A stretch of 8,711 nt of DNA, taken from NCBI GenBank assembly GCA_963205525.1, contig CAUJJP010000103.1, positions 1-8,711 of the forward strand, written 5' to 3'. The notes beneath the pieces were generated by a model. It ran no database searches, was not told the DNA's origin, and worked only from the letters and a program-made list of their open reading frames with translations. The stretch's first letter is position 1; each line of letters begins with the position of its first letter. Origin of the DNA: Pseudomonadota bacterium (GTDB taxonomy: Bacteria; Pseudomonadota; Gammaproteobacteria; Burkholderiales; Burkholderiaceae). Shown here in pieces: positions 1-5,490 of the stretch. The translations under genes were made by a program, and so were the position numbers.

Positions 1-222
1 GTGCGCATCGTCGAGGAAGGCCTGCGCGCGGCGCTGGACCTGCGCAGCGGCGGCAAGCTGGCGGCCGACCTGCACGACCTGTACGGCTACCTGGTGCTGC
101 GCCTGACGAGCGCCAACCTGCACAACGACGAGGCTGCGATCGAGGAGTGCCAGCGCCTGCTGGCGCCGCTGAAGGAAGCCTGGCACGCGATCGGGGCCCA
201 GGTGGCTCCCGCTCAACGCTGA
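1..222 (+). CDS. fliS: FliS flagellin export chaperone, 3' part only
   Basis: This is the C-terminal 73 or so residues of FliS, the cytoplasmic chaperone that binds the C-terminal helix of flagellin. It prevents premature polymerisation and hands flagellin to the export gate. The visible part holds the family's helical core: an A-L-D-L-x-x-G-G-K-L-A turn, then a D-L-Y-x-Y-L-x-x-R-L helix, then A-N-L-x-N-D and a final L-L-x-P-L-K-E-A-W helix. Complete FliS proteins are about 130 residues, so roughly the first 55-60 are missing off the window edge. The GTG at base 1 is an internal valine codon, not a start. fliT follows after 23 bases with its own ribosome site, as in the usual fliD-fliS-fliT order. 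The family assignment is secure. Confidence 0.92.
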   Translation: MRIVEEGLRAALDLRSGGKLAADLHDLYGYLVLRLTSANLHNDEAAIEECQRLLAPLKEAWHAIGAQVAPAQR

Positions 223-234
223 AACCGCCGCCGC

Positions 235-239
235 AGGAG
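235..239 (+). promoter_or_regulatory. Ribosome binding site of fliT
   Basis: AGGAG, 6 bases before the ATG at 246. It decides the fliT start in favour of this ATG over the upstream in-frame ATG at 147. Confidence 0.75.
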
Positions 240-245
240 CCGACG

Positions 246-545
246 ATGGACACCCGCCTCTTGAGCTACTACGAAGCGATCGAGCAGGCCAGCGCCGACA
301 TGCTCAGCGCCGCCAAGGCCGGCGACTGGGACCAGGTGGTCAAGCTGGAGGGCGCCTGCGTGCTGCTGATCAGCCAGCTCAAGCACGCCGCGCGCAACGC
401 GCCGCTGGACGCCGACGGCGCCAAGGCCAAGTCGCGCATCATGCAGCGCATCCTGATCAACGACGCCGAGATCCGCCACCTCGCCGAGCCCTGGCTGCAG
501 GACCTCGACGAGATGATGGCCGGCAAGCGCCAGACCCTGCACTGA
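246..545 (+). CDS. fliT: FliT flagellar chaperone
   Basis: A 99-residue all-helical protein of the FliT family, the cytoplasmic export chaperone for the filament cap protein FliD. In enterobacteria FliT also binds FlhD4C2 and FliI/FliJ. Family marks are M-L-x-A-A-K-x-G-D-W-D near residues 19-29, a single cysteine in the second helix (38), and the conserved block I-L-x-N-D-A-E-I-R-x-L-A-x-P-W-L at 69-84. The ATG at 246 was chosen because an AGGAG at 235-239 stands 6 bases upstream and the length then fits the family. An in-frame ATG at 147 would overlap fliS and add a low-complexity tail unlike FliT. FliT is poorly conserved in primary sequence, but its position right after fliS supports the call strongly. 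Confidence 0.9.
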   Translation: MDTRLLSYYEAIEQASADMLSAAKAGDWDQVVKLEGACVLLISQLKHAARNAPLDADGAKAKSRIMQRILINDAEIRHLAEPWLQDLDEMMAGKRQTLH

Positions 546-581
546 GCGCTTGCGCCGATGTGACACGCGCGGTGCAAGGCC

Positions 582-1340
582 ATGATCCTGGACACCCAAC
601 CCGCCGCCCTGGGCGCCGACGGCACGGCTGACGCCTGGCGGGACTTCCGCGTCGACCATCCGCGCGAGATCCTGGCCTACCTGCGTCAGCTGCGCGACGG
701 CAGCGTGCCGGTGCAGCTCAGCAGTCCGGACGCGCACGCGCTGTCGGTCTCGCTGTGGACCATCGACGAGGCCTGCGCGCGCATCAGCTTCAGCATCGAC
801 GCCGAGCGGCCGCAGCTGCCGGCCATGATCGAGTCCGACGAGCTGGTCGCGGTCTCCTATCTGGACAGCGTGAAGCTGCAGTTCGAGCTCGCGCAGCCGC
901 TGATCGTGCACGGGCGCAGCGGCGCAGCGCTGCAGACGCTGCTGCCGACGCAGATCTACCGCTTCCAGCGCCGCGCCAGCTACCGCGTGCGCACCCCGCA
1001 GCGCCACCCGGCCTGCGCCAGCCTGCGCCACCCCTCGATCCCCGACATGCTGCTTTCCCTGCGCGTGCTGGACGTGAGTGCCGGCGGCTGCGCCCTGCTC
1101 CTGCCCGAGGACGTGCCTCCCCTGCTGCCGGGAAGCCGGCTCGCGAGCGTGCACGTCGAGCTCGACCCCGACACCCGCTTCGACGCCGGCCTGCTGTTGC
1201 AGCACGTCACCGCCATCCAGCCGGGGCAGCACGGCGCCCGCCTGGGCTGCGAGTGGAGCGCGCTCGCGCCGCCCGCGGCGCGCGCCCTGCAGCGCTACAT
1301 CGACCAGACCCAGAAGCAGCGCCGGCTGCGGGTGGACTGA
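582..1340 (+). CDS. ycgR: YcgR-like PilZ-domain c-di-GMP flagellar brake
   Basis: A 252-residue cytoplasmic protein with the two-part YcgR layout. An N-terminal beta-rich YcgR/PilZN domain spans about residues 20-125, and a C-terminal PilZ domain about 126-245. The c-di-GMP binding signature is intact: R-A-S-Y-R at 131-135 (RxxxR, preceded by another Arg) and D-V-S-A-G-G at 164-169 (DxSxxG). Length is close to E. coli YcgR (about 244). In the known family, the c-di-GMP-loaded protein docks on the switch complex (FliG/FliM) or stator MotA, slowing rotation and biasing direction. FliG is encoded 3 kb downstream. The gene lies 36 bases after fliT and 16 bases before a pilin-like gene, so it is probably cotranscribed with both. 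The ATG at 582 has only a weak AAGG nearby, so the start is likely but not certain. The symbol is by similarity; species in this group often leave it unnamed. Confidence 0.87.
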   Translation: MILDTQPAALGADGTADAWRDFRVDHPREILAYLRQLRDGSVPVQLSSPDAHALSVSLWTIDEACARISFSIDAERPQLPAMIESDELVAVSYLDSVKLQFELAQPLIVHGRSGAALQTLLPTQIYRFQRRASYRVRTPQRHPACASLRHPSIPDMLLSLRVLDVSAGGCALLLPEDVPPLLPGSRLASVHVELDPDTRFDAGLLLQHVTAIQPGQHGARLGCEWSALAPPAARALQRYIDQTQKQRRLRVD

Positions 1341-1345
1341 AGCGC

Positions 1346-1350
1346 AGAGG
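1346..1350 (+). promoter_or_regulatory. Ribosome binding site of the PilE-like gene
   Basis: AGAGG placed 6 bases ahead of the ATG at 1357. It fixes the start so that the leader peptide is only 5 residues before the cleavage site, as expected for class IVa prepilins. Confidence 0.6.
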
Positions 1351-1356
1351 CAGGCG

Positions 1357-1758
1357 ATGCGCTCGGCCGGCTTCACCCTCGTCGAGATGGCGATCGTGCT
1401 CGCCATCTCCGCCTTGCTGGCGGGTCTGGCCTGGCCGTCCATGCATGCGCGCCTGGTCGCCGCACGCCGCATCGACGCGACGCAGGCGCTGCAGAGCGTG
1501 CAATGGGCGCAGGAGCGCCACCGCAGCGCCCACGGCCTGTACGCCAGCGATCTGGGCGCCCTGGGCAGGTCCGCAGACAGTGCCCAGGGTCTGTACCGGA
1601 TCGAACTGCAGGCGGTCGGCGGCGATCGCTACCTGGCGCTCGCGCATCCGGTGGCCGGCGGTTCGCAGGCCGACGACGAGGCCTGCGCCGAGATCACGCT
1701 GCGTGTCGAGCAGGGCTTTGCCAGCCCGGGGCCCAACCGCCGCTGCTGGGGGCGCTGA
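1357..1758 (+). CDS. Type IV pilin-like protein, PilE-like (minor pilin)
   Basis: A 133-residue protein with a class III prepilin N terminus. A 5-residue leader ends in Gly5 and is followed by F-T-L-V-E, with Glu10 becoming Glu+5 of the mature pilin, then a hydrophobic helix to about residue 27. PilD-type prepilin peptidase should cut between G5 and F6 and methylate F6. The helix continues as the alpha1 spine (A-R-R-I-D-A-T-x-A-L-x-x-V-Q), then Q-E-R-x-R-x-x-H-G-L-Y, then a short beta domain. Cys110 and Cys130 could form the C-terminal D-loop disulphide, and the C-W-G-R end resembles PilE-type minor pilins. An AGAGG at 1346-1350 stands 6 bases before this ATG; a longer in-frame reading from 1078 is ycgR shadow. 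The subunit could belong to a type IV pilus or a pseudopilus. Finding it inside a flagellar operon is unusual. Which filament it joins is unknown. Confidence 0.85.
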   Translation: MRSAGFTLVEMAIVLAISALLAGLAWPSMHARLVAARRIDATQALQSVQWAQERHRSAHGLYASDLGALGRSADSAQGLYRIELQAVGGDRYLALAHPVAGGSQADDEACAEITLRVEQGFASPGPNRRCWGR

Positions 1759-2262
1759 ATGGCACACCCGAAGACGCCAGGGCGCGCCGGATTCACCCTC
1801 GTCGAGCTCATGATCACGATCGCGGTGCTCGCCATCCTGACCACCCTGGCCGCCCCTTCGCTGGCCGAGCGCCTGGGGCGCCAGCGCCTGGAGTCGGCGG
1901 CGCAGACGCTGGCCGCCGACCTCGCGCAGGCGCGCCTGGAAGCGGTCTCCTCCGGCCAGACGATGTTCGTCGTCTTCGACGCCGGACCCGACTGGTGCTA
2001 TGCGGTGGCGCGCAGCGCCGACTGCGGCTGTGGCAGCCCCAGCCCCTGCCAGCTCAAGACCGAACGTGCCGCCGACTGGCCCGGCGTGAGTCTGCTCGAG
2101 GCCGAGGATGCGCGCCTGGAACCTGCCGGCATCCCCGGTGGCGCCGTGCAAGCCCGCTTTGGCGATGGCGCGCGCAGGCAGGTGCTGGCGGTGGGCTTGT
2201 CCGCGCTCGGGCGCGCCCGCATCTGCGGCGGCGACGCGCGCTGGGGATACCCCGGCTGCTGA
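1759..2262 (+). CDS. FimT/GspH-like pseudopilin
   Basis: A 167-residue prepilin-like protein. The leader is M-A-H-P-K-T-P-G-R-A-G11, followed by F-T-L-V-E-L-M-I-T-I, with Glu16 as Glu+5 and a hydrophobic helix to about residue 32. After the spine come A-x-D-L-x-x-A-R-L-E-A-V-S-S-G, typical of GspH/FimT proteins, and a beta-rich tail ending L-S-A-L-G-R-A-R-I-C ... G-Y-P-G-C, the usual FimT ending. FimT-like minor pilins help initiate pili, and some bind DNA for natural transformation; neither role can be read from this sequence. Six cysteines are present (80, 89, 91, 97, 156, 167), more than most relatives carry. Its ATG directly follows the stop of the PilE-like gene (TGAATG) with only a G-run at 1748-1752 as ribosome site, so translation is probably coupled. 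It is the last gene on this strand before convergent fliE. Confidence 0.87.
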   Translation: MAHPKTPGRAGFTLVELMITIAVLAILTTLAAPSLAERLGRQRLESAAQTLAADLAQARLEAVSSGQTMFVVFDAGPDWCYAVARSADCGCGSPSPCQLKTERAADWPGVSLLEAEDARLEPAGIPGGAVQARFGDGARRQVLAVGLSALGRARICGGDARWGYPGC

Positions 2263-2278
2263 AGGCTGCGCGCATCGC

Positions 2279-2294
2279 CCGGCCTCGGGGCCGG
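2279..2294. terminator. Possible bidirectional hairpin between convergent genes
   Basis: CCGGCC at 2279-2284 and GGCCGG at 2289-2294 form a perfect 6-bp GC stem with a 4-base loop. It lies in the 37-base gap between the end of the FimT-like gene and the end of fliE on the other strand. No T-run follows on either strand, so it is not a canonical intrinsic terminator. Position favours a terminator or 3'-end stabiliser for both transcripts. Confidence 0.4.
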
Positions 2295-2299
2295 CGTGC

Positions 2300-2626
2300 T
2301 CAGACCTGCATGTTCATGATCTCGCTGTAGGCCTGGACCAGGCGGTTGCGCACACCCAGGGCGGCCGTGAAGCCGAGCTTGGCCTTCTCGCCGGCAATCA
2401 TCACCTGCTCCAGGCTCACGTTCGGGTTCTCGAGCGCAAACTCGCGGCGCAGGGCACCGACCTCGTTCTGGGCATCGCTCACCGAGCGCAGGGCCTGCGT
2501 CATGGCGTCGCGGAAGTTCGCGCCCTCGACCGCCGGCGCCGCCTTGGTCAGCGGCTGGCCGTCCGGCCGCAGACCGGCGCGGGCCACCGCCTGGTTGAAG
2601 TCGAAGGGTTTGAGCTTGAGGTCCAT
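2300..2626 (-). CDS. fliE: FliE hook-basal body protein (MS ring-rod junction)
   Basis: A 108-residue protein with the full FliE pattern. The C-terminal half reads N-P-N-V-S-L-E-Q-V-M at 68-77, then K-A-K-L-G-F-T-A-A-L-x-V-R-N-R-L-V-x-A-Y at 81-100, and ends S-E-I-M-N-M-Q-V. FliE is exported through the flagellar type III gate early in assembly. It links the FliF ring and export gate to the proximal rod (FlgB). The start at 2626 gives the family's usual length (about 100-115) and the M-D-L-x-L beginning. An upstream in-frame ATG at 2656 would give 118 residues and is the main alternative; reading further up to 2797 would run through the divergent control region. A purine-rich AAGGG lies 10 bases before the chosen start. 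The gene is alone on the minus strand, divergent from fliF. Confidence 0.92.
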   Translation of the reverse strand: MDLKLKPFDFNQAVARAGLRPDGQPLTKAAPAVEGANFRDAMTQALRSVSDAQNEVGALRREFALENPNVSLEQVMIAGEKAKLGFTAALGVRNRLVQAYSEIMNMQV

Positions 2627-2720
2627 GGTGGCTTGGCCCTTCACGGGCTCTGGCATGGACGCACTGTACGCAGCCCCCTCGGCGGCGATGGTCGGAACTG
2701 AAGCCCGATCGGGTCCCTTT

Positions 2721-2736
2721 TGGCGCCAATGTTTCG
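2721..2736 (+). promoter_or_regulatory. Weak sigma-54-like promoter candidate for fliF
   Basis: TGGCGCC, four bases, then TTTCG resembles the sigma-54 -24/-12 consensus (TGGCACG, N4, TTGCA) with correct spacing. It lies about 65 bases before the fliF start. The usually invariant G of the -12 GC is T here, which is a serious fault. The -24 half also coincides with a perfect palindrome, so the match may be chance. Confidence 0.22.
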
Positions 2737-2771
2737 CGGACCGGCGCCGAACAATCGGACCGCAGCGGACC
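2737..2771 (+). repeat. Three direct CGGACC repeats upstream of fliF
   Basis: CGGACC occurs at 2737-2742, 2756-2761 and 2766-2771, that is, at 19- and 10-base steps, close to whole helical turns. The inverse GTCCG follows at 2777-2781. Clustered short repeats upstream of an operon are typical of activator or repressor sites. In a GC-rich genome chance is possible. Confidence 0.4.
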
Positions 2772-2782
2772 CCCTCGTCCGC
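2765..2782 (+). other. Hairpin in the fliF leader
   Basis: GCGGAC at 2765-2770 and GTCCGC at 2777-2782 pair perfectly around a 6-base pyrimidine loop. The stem ends 17 bases before the fliF ATG, just ahead of the weak ribosome site ACGGA near 2785-2789. It could stabilise the 5' end of the long operon transcript or modulate fliF translation; neither is shown. Confidence 0.4.
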
Positions 2783-2799
2783 CCACGGAACTGCCATAC

Positions 2800-4455
2800 A
2801 TGGACAACGCCGCCGTCGCCCCCCCGCTCCTGGTACCCGCCCAGCCTGGCTTCGTGGGTCGGCTCGCGGCGCTGCCGGCGCGCAGCAAGCTGATGCTGGG
2901 GGTCGGCCTGAGTGCCCTGCTGGCGGTGTTGGTGGTGCTGGCGATGGGCATGCGCGAGGGCGAGTACCGCGCGCTGTTCAACGGCCTGTCGGAGAAGGAC
3001 GGCGGGCAGATCATGGAGAAGCTGCAGCAGCTGGGCGTGCCCTACCGCATCGGTGACGGCGGTGGCGTCATCCTGGTGCCGGCCGACAAGGTCTACGAGC
3101 TGCGCATGAAGCTCGGCGCCGCCGGACTGCCCAAGGGCAGCGAGACCGGCTACGACGCGCTGGACAAGGTCTCGCCCTTCGGCCGCACCCAGCGCCTGGA
3201 GTCCATGAGCTTGCAGCGCGCCCGCGAGGGCGAGCTGGTGCGCACGATCACGACCCTGGAGTCAGTGGCGGCGGCGCGCGTGCACCTGGCGATGCCGAAC
3301 CAGAACGGCTTCTTCCGCGAACAGGAGAAACCCTCGGCCTCGGTGGTGCTGAGCCTGCACCCGGGGCGCACGCTGGACCGGGCCCAGGTGGCGGGCATCG
3401 TGCACCTGGTGTCGCGCAGCGTGCCCGAGCTCAAGGCCTCCGACGTGAGCGTGATCGACAGCACCGGCGCCCTGCTCAACCCGCAGGAGAACGCCTCCGG
3501 GCTCGACTCGGTGCAGCTGGACTACCGGCGCCACGTCGAGAACGCGGCGGTCCAGCGCGTGCTGGCACTGCTGGAGCCGGTGGTCGGCGCGGGCAACCTG
3601 CGCGCCACCGTCACCGCCGACATCGATTTCTCGCAGGTGGAGTCCACCGCCGAGGAGTACCGGCCGAACAACGGCGAGGCACCGGCGGCGATCCGCGCCA
3701 GCCGCACCGAGGAGTCGGCGCAGCCCGGCAGCCTGGTGCCCTCCGGCGTCCCCGGCGCGCAGAGCAACCAGCCGCCCACCACCCCGGCGGCGCCCATGAC
3801 CGGGGCCTCCGCGCCCCTGCAGGCGGCGCCCCTGGGCGGCGCCAGCAGCAGCGGCAGGCGCGAGGCCGAGACCCGCTACGAGCTCGACAAGACGGTGCGC
3901 GTGACGCGCGCCGCCACCGGCACCGTGCGCCGGCTGCACGCGGCGGTGGTGGTCAACCACCGCAGCGTCACCGACGCCAAGGGCAAGACCAGCAGCCAGC
4001 CGCTTTCGGCGCAGGAGATCGAGAACCTGACCGCCCTCGTCCAGCAAGGCATAGGCTTCGATGCCGAGCGCGGCGACAAGGTCCAGCTCGTCAACGTGCC
4101 CTTCCACACCGAGGCGCCGGCGGCGCCGGTGGACACACCGCTGTGGGAGCAGCCCTGGCTGCAAGACCTGCTGCGCAGCGGCGCCACCCCGGGCGCGCTG
4201 GTGCTGGTGGCGCTGATCGCCCTGTTCGGCTTCGTGCGCCCGGCGATGAAGGCCGCCCTCGCGCCGCCGCCGGGCAGCCAGCTCGACGCCGTCGTGGCCG
4301 ACGACGAGGCGCTGCCGCTGCCGGGGCCCGAGCCCGAGCAGCTCGAGGCGGCGATGGCGAGCGACAAGCTGGAGGCGGCGCGCCGGCTGGCAAAGGAGAA
4401 CCCGGCCGCGGTGGCCAGCATCATGCGCGGCTGGGTCAACCCGGACGCCGCCTGA
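2800..4455 (+). CDS. fliF: FliF flagellar MS-ring protein
   Basis: A 551-residue inner-membrane protein that forms the MS ring, the base on which rod, export gate and rotor assemble. Transmembrane segment 1 is at about 30-50, followed by the hallmark E-Y-R-A-L-F-N-G-L-S at 55-64. The ring-building motifs of the YscJ/FliF domain follow: Y-E-L-R-M-K-L-G-x-x-G-L-P-K-G at 99-113, then A-R-V-H-L-A-M-P at 159-166 and E-K-P-S-A-S-V at 176-182. A Pro/Ala/Ser-rich disordered loop covers about 285-355 and interrupts the periplasmic region. Transmembrane segment 2 is at about 464-480. A cytoplasmic tail ends V-A-S-I-M-R-G-W-V at 538-546, the FliG-binding motif. Length fits the family (about 550-570). 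It heads the fliFGHIJK operon. The ATG has only a weak ACGGA ribosome site behind a leader hairpin, but no better start is seen. Confidence 0.97.
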   Translation: MDNAAVAPPLLVPAQPGFVGRLAALPARSKLMLGVGLSALLAVLVVLAMGMREGEYRALFNGLSEKDGGQIMEKLQQLGVPYRIGDGGGVILVPADKVYELRMKLGAAGLPKGSETGYDALDKVSPFGRTQRLESMSLQRAREGELVRTITTLESVAAARVHLAMPNQNGFFREQEKPSASVVLSLHPGRTLDRAQVAGIVHLVSRSVPELKASDVSVIDSTGALLNPQENASGLDSVQLDYRRHVENAAVQRVLALLEPVVGAGNLRATVTADIDFSQVESTAEEYRPNNGEAPAAIRASRTEESAQPGSLVPSGVPGAQSNQPPTTPAAPMTGASAPLQAAPLGGASSSGRREAETRYELDKTVRVTRAATGTVRRLHAAVVVNHRSVTDAKGKTSSQPLSAQEIENLTALVQQGIGFDAERGDKVQLVNVPFHTEAPAAPVDTPLWEQPWLQDLLRSGATPGALVLVALIALFGFVRPAMKAALAPPPGSQLDAVVADDEALPLPGPEPEQLEAAMASDKLEAARRLAKENPAAVASIMRGWVNPDAA

Positions 4456-4479
4456 GCGCGGGCTCGCACAGGGACCACC

Positions 4480-5490
4480 ATGGCCAGCAGCAACATGGAC
4501 GAGCAGGGGCTGGAAGACGCCGCGATCCTGCTCATGTCGCTCGGCGAGGAAGAGGCGGCCGAGGTCTTCAAGCACCTGGGGCCGAAGGAAGTGCAGCGCC
4601 TGGGCGAGACCATCGCGCGCATGAAGACGGTGCCGCGCGAGCGCTTCTCCAAGGTGCTGGACCGCTTCGAGGATGAGACGCGGGACCAGAACATGCTGGT
4701 CTCGGACACCGACGAGTACGTGAAGGCGGTGCTGCGCAAGGCCCTGGGCGAGGACAAGGCCAACCTGCTGATCGACCGCATCCTGCAGGGCAGCGACGTC
4801 ACCGGCATCGAGGGCCTGAAGTGGATGGACGCGCAAAGCGTGGCCGAGCTGCTGCGCAACGAGCACCCGCAGATCGTCGCCGCCATCGTCGTCCACCTGG
4901 AGGCGGACCAGGCCGCCGACGTGCTCAAGCTGATGACGGAGCGCCAGCGCAACGAGGTGCTGGTGCGGGTGGCGACGCTGGACGGCATCCAGCCGATGGC
5001 GCTGAAGGACCTCAACGAGGTGATGAGCAAGGTGCTGGCCGGCGGCGAGCGGATGAAGAAGGCCAACCTCGGCGGCGTGAAGTCGGCCGCCGAGATCCTC
5101 AACCTGCTGGGCAGCGCGGTCGAGACCTCGGTGCTGGACTTCGTGCGCGAGAGCGACGCCGAGCTGGCGCAGAAGATCATGGACAACATGTTCACCTTCG
5201 ACGACCTGGTGAACCTGGACGACAAGGGCATCCAGGCCCTGATGCGCGAGGTGCAGTCCGAGTCGCTGGTGATCGCGCTCAAGGGCGCGCCGCCAGAGCT
5301 GCGCGAGAAGATCCTGCGCAACATGTCGACGCGCGCCGCCGAGACCCTGCGCGAGGACCTGGAGTCGCGCGGCCCGGTGCGCCTGTCGGAGGTCGAGGCC
5401 GAGCAGAAGGAGATGCTGAAGATCGTGCGCCGCCTGGCCGACGAAGGACAAATCATGCTCGGAGGCGGTGGCGATGAGCAGTTCGTCTGA
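4480..5490 (+). CDS. fliG: FliG flagellar motor switch protein
   Basis: A 336-residue rotor protein forming the ring between FliF and FliM. It transmits stator torque and takes part in direction switching. The N-terminal FliF-binding domain is about 1-105, and the middle domain carries E-H-P-Q at 128-131 (FliM contact). The C-terminal domain has M-F-T-F-D-D-L at 237-243 and the charged torque helix. Aligned by eye with E. coli FliG (offset +4), K264, R281, D289 and R297 are kept as K268, R285, D293 and R301, while D288 becomes E292. The core length matches the family. The gene begins 24 bases after fliF behind an AGGGA at 4470-4474, and its last 17 bases overlap fliH. A YcgR-like protein encoded upstream may act on this ring. 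Confidence 0.98.
   Translation: MASSNMDEQGLEDAAILLMSLGEEEAAEVFKHLGPKEVQRLGETIARMKTVPRERFSKVLDRFEDETRDQNMLVSDTDEYVKAVLRKALGEDKANLLIDRILQGSDVTGIEGLKWMDAQSVAELLRNEHPQIVAAIVVHLEADQAADVLKLMTERQRNEVLVRVATLDGIQPMALKDLNEVMSKVLAGGERMKKANLGGVKSAAEILNLLGSAVETSVLDFVRESDAELAQKIMDNMFTFDDLVNLDDKGIQALMREVQSESLVIALKGAPPELREKILRNMSTRAAETLREDLESRGPVRLSEVEAEQKEMLKIVRRLADEGQIMLGGGGDEQFV
5461..5465 (+). promoter_or_regulatory. Ribosome binding site of fliH inside fliG
   Basis: GGAGG lies within the glycine codons at the end of fliG, 8 bases ahead of the fliH ATG at 5474. It decides between this ATG and the in-frame GTG at 5468. Confidence 0.7.

Larger units (their letters stand above)
2627..2799. promoter_or_regulatory. 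Divergent control region between fliE and fliF
   Basis: These 173 bases separate the divergent starts of fliE and fliF and must hold both promoters unless one lies inside a gene. They contain perfect palindromes CCCGATCGGG (2704-2713), TTGGCGCCAA (2720-2729) and CGGCGCCG (2742-2749). CGGACC occurs three times in direct orientation (2737, 2756, 2766), and a hairpin lies just before fliF. I see no good sigma-70 or FliA (sigma-28) promoter on either strand. Which regulator acts here (FlhDC, a FleQ-type activator or other) cannot be told from the sequence. Confidence 0.65.

Noticed and set aside
147..245. N-terminal extension of FliT from an upstream ATG
   Set aside because: It overlaps the end of fliS and adds Pro/Gly/Arg-rich sequence. 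A proper ribosome site serves the ATG at 246.
554..561. GCCGATGT resembling a FliA (sigma-28) -10 element before the PilZ gene
   Set aside because: No TAAA-like -35 element lies at the proper 15-base distance upstream, and two of the eight positions differ.
1078..1356. N-terminal extension of the PilE-like protein
   Set aside because: It lies wholly within the PilZ gene in another frame and would put about 95 residues before the prepilin cleavage site.
213..1472. 419-codon open frame on the minus strand across fliT and the PilZ gene
   Set aside because: Low-complexity antisense shadow. The sense strand has FliT and PilZ motifs.
1357..2262. Pilin pair as a mobile or recently transferred insertion
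   Set aside because: No flanking repeats, transposase or attachment site is seen, and codon use and GC bias match the flanking flagellar genes.
2634..2648. TGGC ... GC with sigma-54 spacing on the plus strand beside the fliE start
   Set aside because: Only the minimal GG and GC match. The rest of both elements is wrong, and it lies about 150 bases from fliF.
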